Positions 29,148 to 38,267 are shown, counted from the first letter of the stretch. The stretch is 64,000 nucleotides of DNA from Palsa-504 sp963767565 (GCA_963767565.1 CAVYEG010000003.1:62001-126000), one strand, 5' to 3'. Numbers and translations are program-made. The notes: a model not told the origin generated them from the letters alone.

Positions 29148-31664
29148 TTACTTGGCGTCCTTGGGCGGCTTGCCGCTGCCCTTGGGGCGCTTGCCGACCG
29201 GGTACGGGACCAGGAGCTCATAGGCCGGGTTGATCATGAGCGGTTCACCGTGCTTGAGGCCCACCGCGCCGCGGAACCGGACCCGGGAGCCGCACATCAG
29301 CCCGGGGATGTTGGACCGGCCGTAGAACAACGCGGTCAGGTCACCGGTGGAATCTGAGATCTCGCAGGCCAGCACGGAGTTCCGCTCCACCGACCTGACC
29401 TCGGTGACCCGGACCCGGCCCTCGACCACGGTCCGGCCCGGCTGGTCGATCGAGCCGATCGGGGTGACGCCGGGCGGCGGTATGGGCCGGTCGTAGCTGC
29501 CCGCGCCGGGTAGCGGGTCGGCCTGGGCCGCACCGGCGTCAGCGTCGACGCCGGCGCCGGCCGGAAGATCGTGCTGCTGGGCCGCCTGGCCATGGCCGGC
29601 CGCGCCATCGGCAGGCGGGCCTGGCACCGGGGTCAGCGGGACCGGCGCTGTCCCCTCCCGCATGGCCTGCCGTTCCTGCAGCACGCGCAGCCGGTTCTGC
29701 ACGTCGAACGGGATGATGGTGGCGGCGGCGTCGGGCACCCGGCTGACCACGCCGGCGATCTTGTCCGCGGTCCGGTCGTGCAGCAGCCGGCCCAGCAGCG
29801 GCGAGAAGCTGCGCCGCGGCAGGATCACGGTTACCTGGGTGCCGGGCGCTTCCGCCTCGTGGGCGACCAGTTCGGCGGCGCACCGGGTCAGTCTCCGGTC
29901 CGGGCAGTCGATCAACTCCAGCGACACACTCTTGTCCGGCAGCCAGGCCTGCCGCAGCCGCTCGGCCTGCTCGCTATCGATGACGAAATGCACGGCCCGC
30001 AGCGTGGTAGGCCGCAGGCTCTTGGCGTACCGCAGCGCCGCGATGGTGGATAGGTCGAAATCGTCCACGAACACGATGACCACCCGCCGGCTGTAGTTCG
30101 GCTGGCTCGGTCCCTGCCCGGCCGCGCGGCGGTCGCCGATGGCCTGCAGCGCGCCTGCCTCGGCGCGGTACTCGCGGTTGAGCCTGATGAGCGCGAACAC
30201 CAGGACCGGGCCGACGATCACGATCAGCCACGCGCCCTCGGTGAACTTGACGATCGCGAAGATCAGGACGACGAGCACGGTATACACGCCGCCGATCGTG
30301 TTGATCACCAGCTTGTGCCGCCAGCCAGGCTCCCTGGTTCGCAGGTGATACCGAGCCATGCCGAAGCCGGCCATGGTGAACCCGGTGAACACGCCGATCG
30401 CGTAGAACGGGATCAGCTTGTCGACCTCGGCGCCCACGGCCAGCATGAGAGCAAGCGACACGATCGTCAAGATGATGATCCCGTTTGAGAACACCAGCCG
30501 GTGCCCGCGCTTGGTCAGCCATCTAGGCAGGAACGAGTCCTCGGCGACGAAGCTGGCCAGGAACGGGAACCCGCTGAAGCTGGTGTTCCCGCCGGTAAAC
30601 AAGACGGCTGCGGTGCCGAAGAGCACCAGGTAGTACAGGAAATGTCCGGCCTGGCCGAAAACGAGATCGGCCTCCTGGGCCAGCACGGTGGGATAACCGT
30701 TCACGTACGGGGTGGCGTGCGTGACATGGGAGAGCCAGGAGATGCCGCCGATCAGGAAGATGACAATGGATCCCTGGGTCACCAGTAGCTGCCGGGCGTT
30801 GCGCCCTTCCGGCTGCCGGAGCGCGCTGACCGCATTTGAGACCGCCTCGATGCCGGTGAGTGAGGAGCCGCCGTTGGCGTAGGCCTTAAGCAGCATATAA
30901 ATCATCGCGAAGCTGATCAGGCCTTGGGTGCTGTGGCCATACGCGACGGCGCCTCCGGAGACGGTGTAGTGCTGGACGTGATGGAGATTGCCGGATGCTT
31001 CCCGGATCAGGCCGACGATGATCATCAACCCGACCGAGCCGGAGAACAGGTAGGTCGGCAGGGCGAACGTCCGGCCGGCCTCCCTGATCCCGCGCAGGTT
31101 TCCGAAACACATGATCAGAACCTGAGCGACCGACAGGATCGTCAGGATCCAGATCGGGCCGATGCCGGGAATCCTGCCCAGCGCAGGGAACGCGGACACG
31201 GTGATCGCGGATGCGGCGGCAGTCTGCACGGCGACGGTGACCACGTAGTCGATGAGCAGCGCCACGGCGGCGATCTGGGCCACCCGCGGACCGAAGTTCT
31301 CCCTGGCCACCACGTACGAGCCGCCGGCCCGGGTGTAGACGGACACCACCTCGCGGTAGGACAGAACCACGATGGCGATGCCGAACAGGATCACCAGCGT
31401 CATCGGCAAGATCAGCTTGAAGGCCGCGAGGCCGACCGCGGGCAACATCACGATCAGCATTTCCTCGGTGCCGTACGCAGCCGAGGAGATCCCATCGCAG
31501 GACAGGACACCCAGCGCGAGCGGCTTGGACAGCCGCTCGGTGCGCAGCTGTTCGGTGACCAGCGGCGGGCCTAGCAGCCGACGCTTCACCGAGTACCAGT
31601 AGGTCTCCGGGAGCTCGTTCGGCTGGCCTCCGGCCAGCAGGCCCGCCGCCTTACGCACCGCCAC
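29148..31664 (-). CDS. Second APC-superfamily permease with USP-like and OB-fold domains
   Basis: An 838-residue paralogue of the facing gene, with the same architecture and extensive identity (LGPPLVTEQL, GISSAAYGTEEMLIVMLPA, GGSYVVARENFGPR, NGGSSLTGIEAVSNAV). The USP-like part reads VVIVFVDDFDLSTIAALRYA. The linker is longer and Pro/Gly/Ala-rich. The OB fold (VEGRVRVTEVRS, DSTGDLTALFYGR, NPAYELLVP) ends in a basic Lys/Gly tail absent from the partner. Start GTG/ATG at 31664. It is divergent from the kdpD-like kinase gene, which suggests control by that system and a potassium-related role. Confidence 0.8.
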   Translation of the reverse strand: MAVRKAAGLLAGGQPNELPETYWYSVKRRLLGPPLVTEQLRTERLSKPLALGVLSCDGISSAAYGTEEMLIVMLPAVGLAAFKLILPMTLVILFGIAIVVLSYREVVSVYTRAGGSYVVARENFGPRVAQIAAVALLIDYVVTVAVQTAAASAITVSAFPALGRIPGIGPIWILTILSVAQVLIMCFGNLRGIREAGRTFALPTYLFSGSVGLMIIVGLIREASGNLHHVQHYTVSGGAVAYGHSTQGLISFAMIYMLLKAYANGGSSLTGIEAVSNAVSALRQPEGRNARQLLVTQGSIVIFLIGGISWLSHVTHATPYVNGYPTVLAQEADLVFGQAGHFLYYLVLFGTAAVLFTGGNTSFSGFPFLASFVAEDSFLPRWLTKRGHRLVFSNGIIILTIVSLALMLAVGAEVDKLIPFYAIGVFTGFTMAGFGMARYHLRTREPGWRHKLVINTIGGVYTVLVVLIFAIVKFTEGAWLIVIVGPVLVFALIRLNREYRAEAGALQAIGDRRAAGQGPSQPNYSRRVVIVFVDDFDLSTIAALRYAKSLRPTTLRAVHFVIDSEQAERLRQAWLPDKSVSLELIDCPDRRLTRCAAELVAHEAEAPGTQVTVILPRRSFSPLLGRLLHDRTADKIAGVVSRVPDAAATIIPFDVQNRLRVLQERQAMREGTAPVPLTPVPGPPADGAAGHGQAAQQHDLPAGAGVDADAGAAQADPLPGAGSYDRPIPPPGVTPIGSIDQPGRTVVEGRVRVTEVRSVERNSVLACEISDSTGDLTALFYGRSNIPGLMCGSRVRFRGAVGLKHGEPLMINPAYELLVPYPVGKRPKGSGKPPKDAK

Positions 31665-31752
31665 TAGGCTTGACGCTCCGTCCTGGCTGCTCGGTGGATG
31701 ATCACGTCATCCGACGCTATTCGCGCCGTCCGGGCGCCGCCGTATGCAGCCC

Positions 31753-31790
31753 GTCAAGCTTCATGACCGCCGCGTTAAGGTTCCGTCAAG
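31753..31790. promoter_or_regulatory. Three phased half-sites, candidate KdpE-type operator
   Basis: GTCAAG at 31753, GTTAAG at 31774 and GTCAAG at 31785 lie in the permease/kinase divergent spacer with start distances of 21 and 11 bp, about two and one helical turns. Direct repeats at 11-bp spacing are how OmpR-family regulators bind. Assignment to KdpE is inference from position. Confidence 0.4.
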
Positions 31791-31831
31791 GATCCTGATA
31801 TTGGCTGGTACCGCGGCTGAAATAGCAAGAG

Positions 31832-33703
31832 ATGAACCTCGGCTACAAACAGCGCGGCCTACCGGCACCCTTCGCCCTGCCGGTAGGCTTCGCCGCGTTC
31901 CTGGCCACCGGGACGGTGGCCGCGGCGCTGCATGGGCGGCTGCCCGCCACCGGGGTGCTGATCATCTGCGCGGTGGTGGCCGGGGGCATGTCGTTCGCGG
32001 CCGAGGCCATCGCCTGCGTGCTGCTGGCCGGCATCGGCTGGCTCACCGCGGTGGGGTTCTCCCGCCCGCCCTACGCGCAGCTGCGGCCGACCGGGCCGGC
32101 CGCCGTGCACGCCGCCGTCGTCATCGGCGTGACGTCGCTGGCCTGCGCGATTCTGGGCCTGGTGTTCCGTTGGTACGCCCGACGGCTCACACTGGTAAGC
32201 ATGGGTACCTACGCGGGCAGGCGGGCCAGGCGGTCCGCCGGCCGCCCCCGGCCCGGCCACCTGGCCCTGGAGCCGGAGCCGGGCGACCTGGCCGCCACCG
32301 CGGACGGTGCCATCGACGCGCGCCGGCGCCTGGCCGGGGTGCTGATCGCCGCGGGCGGCCTGCCGCTGCTGACCTACGTGCTGACCATCTGGCGGCCGCA
32401 TCTGGACATCGCCGATGAGCTGCTCATCTACCTGGTGGTCGTGGTGGCGGTCACGGTGCTGGGCGGCTTCTGGCCTGCGGTGCTGGCCGCGGTGGCCGCG
32501 AGCCTGCTGCTCAACTGGTATTTCACCGAGCCGATCCATACCTTCACCATCCAGAAGCCCCCGGAACTGCTGGCCCTGCTGCTGTTCGTGACCGTGGCGG
32601 TGGCGGTCAGCAGCGTGGTCCACCTGGCGGCCCGGAGCGCGGTCCAGGCCGCGCGGGCCCGGGATGAGGCGGCCGCGCTGCTCGAGCTCGCCCAGACCGT
32701 GCTCGGCGGCGCCGACTCCCCCGCGGCCGTGCTCACGCACCTGACCCGGACTCACGGCGGGCAGGCCGAGCTGCAGGAGCGGGTGGCGGGCCGGTGGGTG
32801 CGGGCCGCGTCAAGCGCGGCGGACGGCAGCCTGCCGGCCGCGTCCCGGATCGATATCCGCTCCGACCTGGCCCTGCTGGTCACCGGGCAGGCGGACTCGG
32901 CCACCCCGGCACTGGTCGCCGGCTACGCCGCCCAGGCCGCCGCCGCCCTGGACCGGGAGCGGCTGCGTATCCAGGCCGCCCAGGCCGAGGCGCTGGCCGA
33001 AGGCAACCGGATGCGGACCGCGCTGCTCGCCGCGGTCAGCCATGACCTGCGCACCCCGCTGGCGTCGATCAAGGCCAGCGTCAGCAGCCTCCGGCAGACC
33101 GACGTGGAGTGGTCGGAGGCTGACCAGGCCGACCTGCTGGCCACCATCGAGCAGAACGCCGACCGGCTCGACGCGCTGATCGGCAACCTCCTCGATATGA
33201 GCCGCCTGCACACGGGATCGCTGCAGCCCTTCCTGCGCCCCACCGCGATCGACGAGGTCGCGCCGGTGGCGCTGCTCGGGCTGGACGATTCGCTGCGGGT
33301 CGAGATGGCCGTGCCCGACGGCTTCCCGCTGGTGCTGGCCGACCCGGGCCTGCTGGAACGGGTACTGGCCAACCTGTTCTCCAACGCCCTGCGGCACTCC
33401 CCCGCGGCCGGGCAGCCGCCCGAGCTGCGCGCGCAGCTGGTCGAGGACATGGTGGTGCTCGAGGTGGTCGACCATGGCTCCGGGGTGCCAGACGAGGCGA
33501 AGGATCGTATCTTCGAGCCGTTCACCCGGCTGGGCGACCGCTTCCCGGGCGGCGTGGGCCTGGGCCTGGCGGTGGCCAAGGGCTTCGCCGAAGCCATGGG
33601 CGGGCACATCATGGCCACGGACACCCCGGGTGGCGGCCTCACCGTGCAGATCACGCTCCAGGCGGCGAGCGCGGACAAGTCCGCGCTTGAAACGGGGTCA
33701 TGA
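31832..33703 (+). CDS. KdpD-like sensor histidine kinase lacking the N-terminal KdpD domain
   Basis: A 623-residue membrane kinase. Three or four hydrophobic segments lie in residues 1-125. The DUF4118 four-helix module of KdpD (LLIYLVVVVAVTVLGGFWPA, SLLLNWYFTEPIHTF) is at about 195-260. A GAF-like region precedes the HisKA H box AVSHDLRTPLASIK and the HATPase domain (NLFSNALRHSP, GSGVPDEAKDRIFEPF, GVGLGLAVAKGF). Canonical KdpD begins with KdpD and USP domains; neither is present, so it may sense differently. Its stop overlaps the regulator start (ATGA). No kdpFABC is in the window; the nearest target is the divergent permease. Confidence 0.85.
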   Translation: MNLGYKQRGLPAPFALPVGFAAFLATGTVAAALHGRLPATGVLIICAVVAGGMSFAAEAIACVLLAGIGWLTAVGFSRPPYAQLRPTGPAAVHAAVVIGVTSLACAILGLVFRWYARRLTLVSMGTYAGRRARRSAGRPRPGHLALEPEPGDLAATADGAIDARRRLAGVLIAAGGLPLLTYVLTIWRPHLDIADELLIYLVVVVAVTVLGGFWPAVLAAVAASLLLNWYFTEPIHTFTIQKPPELLALLLFVTVAVAVSSVVHLAARSAVQAARARDEAAALLELAQTVLGGADSPAAVLTHLTRTHGGQAELQERVAGRWVRAASSAADGSLPAASRIDIRSDLALLVTGQADSATPALVAGYAAQAAAALDRERLRIQAAQAEALAEGNRMRTALLAAVSHDLRTPLASIKASVSSLRQTDVEWSEADQADLLATIEQNADRLDALIGNLLDMSRLHTGSLQPFLRPTAIDEVAPVALLGLDDSLRVEMAVPDGFPLVLADPGLLERVLANLFSNALRHSPAAGQPPELRAQLVEDMVVLEVVDHGSGVPDEAKDRIFEPFTRLGDRFPGGVGLGLAVAKGFAEAMGGHIMATDTPGGGLTVQITLQAASADKSALETGS

Positions 33704-34377
33704 CCCGGGTGCTCGTCGTCGACGACGAGCCCTCCATCCTGCGGGCGCTGCGGATCAACCTCAGCGCCCGCGAGTACGACGTCAGCACCGCCGTCGACGG
33801 CACCACCGGGCTGCTCGCCGTGGCCCGCGACCGCCCGGACGTGATCATCCTGGATCTCGGGCTGCCGGACATGGACGGCACCGAGGTGATCCACGGCGTG
33901 CGCGGCTGGACGTCCATCCCGATCATCGTGCTGTCCGCGTGGGGCCAGGAGAGCCAGAAGGTGGCCGCGCTCGACGCGGGCGCGGATGACTACGTGACCA
34001 AGCCGTTTGGCATGGATGAGCTGCTGGCCAGGCTGCGGGCCGCGGTCCGCCGGGCGTCGCCGGCGCCGGACGAGCCGGTGGTCACCACGCCCGATTTCAC
34101 CGTGGACCTGGCGGTCAAGCAGGTGACCAGGAGCGACGGCAGCGACGTGCGCCTGACCCCCACCGAGTGGCAGCTGCTCGAGATCCTGGTCCGCAACAGC
34201 GGCCGGCTGATCACCCAGAAACTGCTGCTGCGCGAGGTGTGGGGACCGGCCTACGAGACAGAAAGCAATTACCTGCGCGTCTACCTGGCCCAGCTGCGCC
34301 GCAAGCTGGAACCCGAGCCCTCCCGGCCCAGGTACCTGCTCACCGAATCCGGCATGGGCTACCGCTTCAAGCCGTAG
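33700..34377 (+). CDS. OmpR/KdpE-family response regulator
   Basis: A 225-residue transcription regulator paired with the kinase just upstream (4-bp overlap). The receiver domain has the acidic pair VVDDEPS, the phosphoacceptor Asp in IILDLGLPDMDG, the Ser/Thr switch IVLSAW and the Lys in VTKPFGMDELLARL. The winged-helix domain reads LTPTEWQLLEILVRN and YLRVYLAQLRRKLEPEPSRPRYL, with GMGYRF ending it, the KdpE pattern. Confidence 0.88.
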   Translation: MTRVLVVDDEPSILRALRINLSAREYDVSTAVDGTTGLLAVARDRPDVIILDLGLPDMDGTEVIHGVRGWTSIPIIVLSAWGQESQKVAALDAGADDYVTKPFGMDELLARLRAAVRRASPAPDEPVVTTPDFTVDLAVKQVTRSDGSDVRLTPTEWQLLEILVRNSGRLITQKLLLREVWGPAYETESNYLRVYLAQLRRKLEPEPSRPRYLLTESGMGYRFKP

Positions 34378-34622
34378 CCCGCATCGGTGCCGGCGAGGCG
34401 TGCCGAACCCCCTCTCGCCCCAGATGCGCGAACAGGCCGCGGAGGACCGGGAGGCCGGACGCTGAGACCACGGACCGTTCGGCCGAAAAAGAGGTCGTGA
34501 GACACGATTCTGTCTTCGGCGCTACCCGTCTCCACCTGCGGTTCCGCCGACGGGCGGGGACCTGCGCCGGTTTGGCCGGGGGCCGGGAGGTAGCCCGCGG
34601 GGCCAGCGGGTAGGCCGTAAGC

Positions 34623-35546
34623 GTGCGGCAATCCCTCGTCACCGCCCGCCGGGCGGTCAAGAACCGCAAGCCCGGGTGGATCCGCCGGCCGGCCGCGCTG
34701 GCCGAGCGGGTGGAGCAGGCCCACGTACTCGACCCGGTGGTGAGCAGGCTGTCGGACGGCGTGGTCCGGGTGCTGCCGGCCGGGCCGGGTACCGACGCGC
34801 TGCACGGCGTGCCGTTCGGCCAGCCGGTGCATCCGGCGCTGGTGCGGCTGCCGCTCGGCTGCTGGGCCTCGGCGGTCCTGCTCGACCTGTTCCGCGGCAC
34901 CGAGCGGGCCTCCCGCCTGCTCATCGGGGCCGGGGTGGCCGGCGTCCTGCCGGCCGCGGTCACCGGGCTGGCCGACTGGTCGGCCCTGCACCGGGACCAG
35001 CAGCGGGTCGGCCTGGTGCACGCCGCGGGGCAGGCCGCGGCGGCGGCGCTGTTCCTGGGATCGCTGACGGCCCGGGCGGGCGGCCGGACCGGATCCGGCC
35101 GGCTGCTGTCCGGCGCCGGGCTCGCCGTGGCCACCGCCGGGTCCTACCTGGGCGGGCACCTGGCCCTGCGGCTGGGCGCGGGCGCCAGCCACGCCGAGCC
35201 GGTCAGCCACCTGTCCGGGCTGGGCTGGCACGACCTGTGCGGGCTCGGCGAGCTACCCGACCGGCGCCCGGTGCGCCGCCAGCTCGGCTACCTGTCGCTC
35301 ATGGTGTACCGGCAGGGCCACGAGGTGCAGGTGCTGTCCGACCGGTGCTCGCACCTGGGCGGCCCGCTACACCAGGGACGGATCGTCGTTGAACGGGGAG
35401 CTGCCTGCGTCGCCTGTCCCTGGCACGGCTCCACCTTCGTGATCGCCGACGGGAGCGTCGTGCACGGGCCCGCCACCGCCCGCCAGCCAGCCTTCCAGAC
35501 CCGCGTGACGGCCGACGGGCGAGTCGAACTCCGGGCCCGTCCCTGA
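34623..35546 (+). CDS. DUF2231 membrane protein fused to a Rieske [2Fe-2S] domain
   Basis: A 307-residue protein from GTG 34623. The DUF2231-like membrane module (about 60-195) has four hydrophobic helices with HPALVRLPLG and VTGLADWSAL. The Rieske domain (about 225-305) carries both cluster boxes, CSHLGGPLHQG (Cys and His) and CVACPWHGSTF (Cys and His), with spacing suited to one [2Fe-2S] cluster. A role in membrane-linked electron transfer is inferred. The last 180 bp are overlapped on the other strand by the tail of the SPFH gene. The 245-bp gap before it shows nothing I can support. Confidence 0.85.
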   Translation: MRQSLVTARRAVKNRKPGWIRRPAALAERVEQAHVLDPVVSRLSDGVVRVLPAGPGTDALHGVPFGQPVHPALVRLPLGCWASAVLLDLFRGTERASRLLIGAGVAGVLPAAVTGLADWSALHRDQQRVGLVHAAGQAAAAALFLGSLTARAGGRTGSGRLLSGAGLAVATAGSYLGGHLALRLGAGASHAEPVSHLSGLGWHDLCGLGELPDRRPVRRQLGYLSLMVYRQGHEVQVLSDRCSHLGGPLHQGRIVVERGAACVACPWHGSTFVIADGSVVHGPATARQPAFQTRVTADGRVELRARP

Positions 35547-36662
35547 CCGCGGCTCGGACCGGGCGGACGGCTGGGCGGGCAGCGCGGGAACCGGGCCGTT
35601 CGGGAGGGCCGGGCCGTTCGGGAGGGCCGGGCCGTTCGGGAGGGCCGGGCCGTTCGAGAGGGCCGGGCCGTTCGAGAGGGCTGGGGCGGGCGCGGGCGGG
35701 GCCGGGGCGGGCGCGGGCGGGGCGGGAGCACGCGGCGGGGCGGCGGACTGCGCGCCCGCGCCGCCGAACAGGCCGCCGATCCCCTCCAGCGCCTTGCCGA
35801 TCTCGCTCGGCACGATCCACACCTTGTTCGCGTCGCCCTGGGCGATCTGCGGCAGCATCTGCATGTACTGGTAGGCCAGCAGGCCCTGGTCCGGCTGGCC
35901 CTCGTGGATGGCCCGGAACACGGTGGTGATGGCCTCGGCCTGGCCGCGGGCCCGGGCCGCCTGGGCCTTGGCCTCGGCCTCGGCGCGCAGCACGGCCGCC
36001 TCGGACTCGCCCCGGGCCTTGAGCACGGCGGCCTGGCGCTCGCCCTCGGCGGTCAGGATGGCCGACTGCTTGGAGCCCTCGGCGGACAAGATGGCGGCGC
36101 GCTTGTCCCGGTCGGCGCGCATCTGCTTCTCCATCGAGTCCTGGATGGAGCCCGGCGGCTCGATGGCCTTGAGCTCGACCCGGCCGACCCGCAGGCCCCA
36201 CTTGCCGGTCGCCTCGTCCAGCTCGCGGCGCAGCTCGTGGTTGATCTGGTCGCGCGAGGTGAGCGTGGTCTCCAGGTCCATGCCGCCCACCACGTTGCGC
36301 AGCGTGGTCACGGTCAGCTGCTCGACCGCGGTGATGTAGTTGGCCACCTCATACGTCGCGGCCCGGGCGTCGGTCACCTGGAAGTAGATGACGGTGTCGA
36401 TGCCGACCACCAGGTTGTCCCGGGTGATCACCGGCTGGGGCGGGAAGCTGACCACCTGCTCGCGCAGGTCGATCAGGGGCAGCAGCCGGTCCACGAACGG
36501 CGTCACCATGTTCAGCCCGGCGGGCAGGGTCCGGTGGTAGCGGCCGAACCGCTCCACGATGCCCGCCCGCGCCTGCGGGATGATCCGGACCGAGCGGACG
36601 ATGACCAGGACGACCAGAATCACGAACACGACGAGCAGGATGGTCGCGACTAGAGTGCTCAT
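35367..36662 (-). CDS. SPFH/band-7 (stomatin, paraslipin-like) membrane protein
   Basis: A 431-residue scaffold-type membrane protein. One N-terminal helix (LVATILLVVFVILVVLVIV) is followed by the SPFH domain (VERFGRYHRTLPAGLNMVTPF, QPVITRDNLVVGIDTVIYFQ, VVGGMDLETTLTSRDQIN). A long Ala/Glu coiled coil (ILSAEGSKQSAILTAEGERQ) and the paraslipin-type YMQMLPQIAQGDANKVWIVPSEIGKAL segment (two parts) complete it. ATG 36662 has GGAG upstream. The C terminus has five repeats of GPALxNGPA type coded by 18-bp DNA repeats, then runs into sequence antisense to the Rieske gene. Confidence 0.87.
   Translation of the reverse strand: MSTLVATILLVVFVILVVLVIVRSVRIIPQARAGIVERFGRYHRTLPAGLNMVTPFVDRLLPLIDLREQVVSFPPQPVITRDNLVVGIDTVIYFQVTDARAATYEVANYITAVEQLTVTTLRNVVGGMDLETTLTSRDQINHELRRELDEATGKWGLRVGRVELKAIEPPGSIQDSMEKQMRADRDKRAAILSAEGSKQSAILTAEGERQAAVLKARGESEAAVLRAEAEAKAQAARARGQAEAITTVFRAIHEGQPDQGLLAYQYMQMLPQIAQGDANKVWIVPSEIGKALEGIGGLFGGAGAQSAAPPRAPAPPAPAPAPPAPAPALSNGPALSNGPALPNGPALPNGPALPNGPVPALPAQPSARSEPRSGTGPEFDSPVGRHAGLEGWLAGGGGPVHDAPVGDHEGGAVPGTGDAGSSPFNDDPSLV
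35588..35690. repeat. 18-bp tandem repeat within the SPFH coding tail
   Basis: About five head-to-tail copies of GGGCCGTTCGGGAGGGCC, the last two with GAG for GGG. They encode the ALPNGP/ALSNGP repeats of the protein in an intact frame. Copy number is likely variable. Confidence 0.8.
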
Positions 36663-36770
36663 GACGGCTCCACTCCCGCGCCCGGTGGGGTTTCCGGGTC
36701 TATTTGCTACGTTACAGACAGCAAGCAACTTGGGCCAGCGTGCGATGCCGGCTCTGTGACTGGTGGGAAC

Positions 36771-37556
36771 CTAGCGGGCGCGGGCGGTCCAGCGGGACTG
36801 GCGGTGCTCGATCTCCAGCTGGACGCCGAAGCACCGGGACAGGTTCCTGGCCGTGAACACCTCCTCGATCGGCCCGGCCGCCAGCACCGAGCCGCGGCGC
36901 AGCAGCATGGCGTGGGTGAACCCGTCGGGCACTTCCTCCACGTGGTGGGTGACCAGCACCATCATCGGCGCCTTGGGGTCACGGGCCAGGGTGGTCAGGC
37001 GGCGCAGCAGGTCCTCCCGGCCGCCCAGGTCCAGCCCGGCGGCGGGCTCGTCGAGCAGCAGCAGCTCGGGGTCGGGCATCATGGCCCGCGCGATCTGCAC
37101 CCGCTTGCGCTCGCCCTCGGACAGCGTGGCGAACTTGCGCCTGATCAGGTGCGCGCAGCCGAGCGCGTCGAGCAGTTCCACGGCCCGGGTCACGTCGGCG
37201 GAGTCGTACTCCTCCTTCCACCGGCCCAGGATCGCGTAGGAGGCGGTGAGCACCAGGTCGATGACCTTCTCGGCGGGCGGGACCTGCTCGGCGATGGCGG
37301 CGCTGGTCAGGCCGATGCGCGGGCGCAGGTCGAAGATGTCGACCTCGCCCATGCGCTCGCCCAGGATCTCGACCGTGCCCTGGCTGGGGAACAGCGTGGT
37401 GGCGCCCACCTGCAGCAGCGTGGTCTTGCCCGCGCCGTTCGGGCCGATCAAGATCCAGCGCTCGTCCTCGTGCGCCGTCCAGTCAACGTTGCGGAGCAGG
37501 ACCGACGAGTCGCGCCGGACTTCGACGCCCCGCAGCCGCAGCACCTCGTCGGACAT
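36771..37556 (-). CDS. ABC transporter ATP-binding protein
   Basis: A stand-alone 261-residue ATPase. It has Walker A GPNGAGKTTLLQ, a Q-loop region, signature LSEGERKRVQIARAM (a LSGGQ variant), Walker B LLLLDEPAAGLD and the switch His in VLVTHHVEEVP. ATG 37556 is preferred to the upstream ATG because family homology begins there. No permease or binding protein is adjacent. The ModF/YlmA-like sequence (IGLTSAAIAEQVPP) resembles soluble single-domain ABC proteins, so a non-transport role is possible. Confidence 0.85.
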   Translation of the reverse strand: MSDEVLRLRGVEVRRDSSVLLRNVDWTAHEDERWILIGPNGAGKTTLLQVGATTLFPSQGTVEILGERMGEVDIFDLRPRIGLTSAAIAEQVPPAEKVIDLVLTASYAILGRWKEEYDSADVTRAVELLDALGCAHLIRRKFATLSEGERKRVQIARAMMPDPELLLLDEPAAGLDLGGREDLLRRLTTLARDPKAPMMVLVTHHVEEVPDGFTHAMLLRRGSVLAAGPIEEVFTARNLSRCFGVQLEIEHRQSRWTARAR

Positions 37557-37637
37557 CGGGGGCCCCCTTTTGGATTGCACTGGCCGTCGAGACCGAACCT
37601 ATGCCACGACACCCCGGCGGGGACAGCCAAGGCGGGA

Positions 37638-38267
37638 TTATGTCGCTTGCTCGTGCCGGACCGCGAGCAGGGCGGCCTGCGTGCGGTCCTGCACGCCGAG
37701 CTTGGCCAGCACCGAACTCACGTGCGCCTTGACCGTCTTCTCCGACACGTGCAGCGCCCGGGCGATCTCCCGGTTGGACCGGCCCTTGGCCAGTTCGGCC
37801 AGCACCTCGCGTTCCCGGCTGGTCAGCGCGTCCAGCCCGCCCCAGGTCAGGTGGGCCGAACGCAACAGGCTGCCCGCCGCCTCCGGGGCCAGCAGCAGCT
37901 GCCCGTCGTGCACGGCGCGGATGGCCCGGACCAGGGCATCCGGGTCGATGTCCTTGTAGACCAGCCCGGCCGCGCCCGAGCGCAGCGCCAGGCTGGCCGA
38001 CGCGGGCTCGGTGGCGCTGGTCAGCACCAGCACGCGCGACGTGCTGCCCTGGGCCCGCAGTTCGCCGAGCACGCCGATACCGTCCAGGCCGGGCAGCTTC
38101 AGGTCGAGCAGGATGACGTCGGGGGCGTGCTCGGCGGCCAGCGCGAGCGCCGCGGTGCCGTCGCCCGTCTCGCCGGCCACCTCGATCCCGTCCTGCACCT
38201 CGAGCAGCACCCGCAGGCCCTGCCGGACCACGGGGTGGTCGTCCACGATCAGCACGGAGATGGGCAT
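37638..38267 (-). CDS. NarL/LuxR-family response regulator
   Basis: A 209-residue regulator. The receiver domain has VDDHPVVRQGLRVLLE, the phosphoacceptor Asp in DVILLDLKLPGLDG, the Thr switch VLVLTSATE and the Lys in LVYKDIDPD. The LuxR helix-turn-helix reads LTSREREVLAELAKGRSNREIA and VSEKTVKAHVSSVLAKLGV (two halves). Its start overlaps the end of the kinase gene by 19 bp, so the two form a co-translated two-component pair. Confidence 0.9.
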   Translation of the reverse strand: MPISVLIVDDHPVVRQGLRVLLEVQDGIEVAGETGDGTAALALAAEHAPDVILLDLKLPGLDGIGVLGELRAQGSTSRVLVLTSATEPASASLALRSGAAGLVYKDIDPDALVRAIRAVHDGQLLLAPEAAGSLLRSAHLTWGGLDALTSREREVLAELAKGRSNREIARALHVSEKTVKAHVSSVLAKLGVQDRTQAALLAVRHEQAT

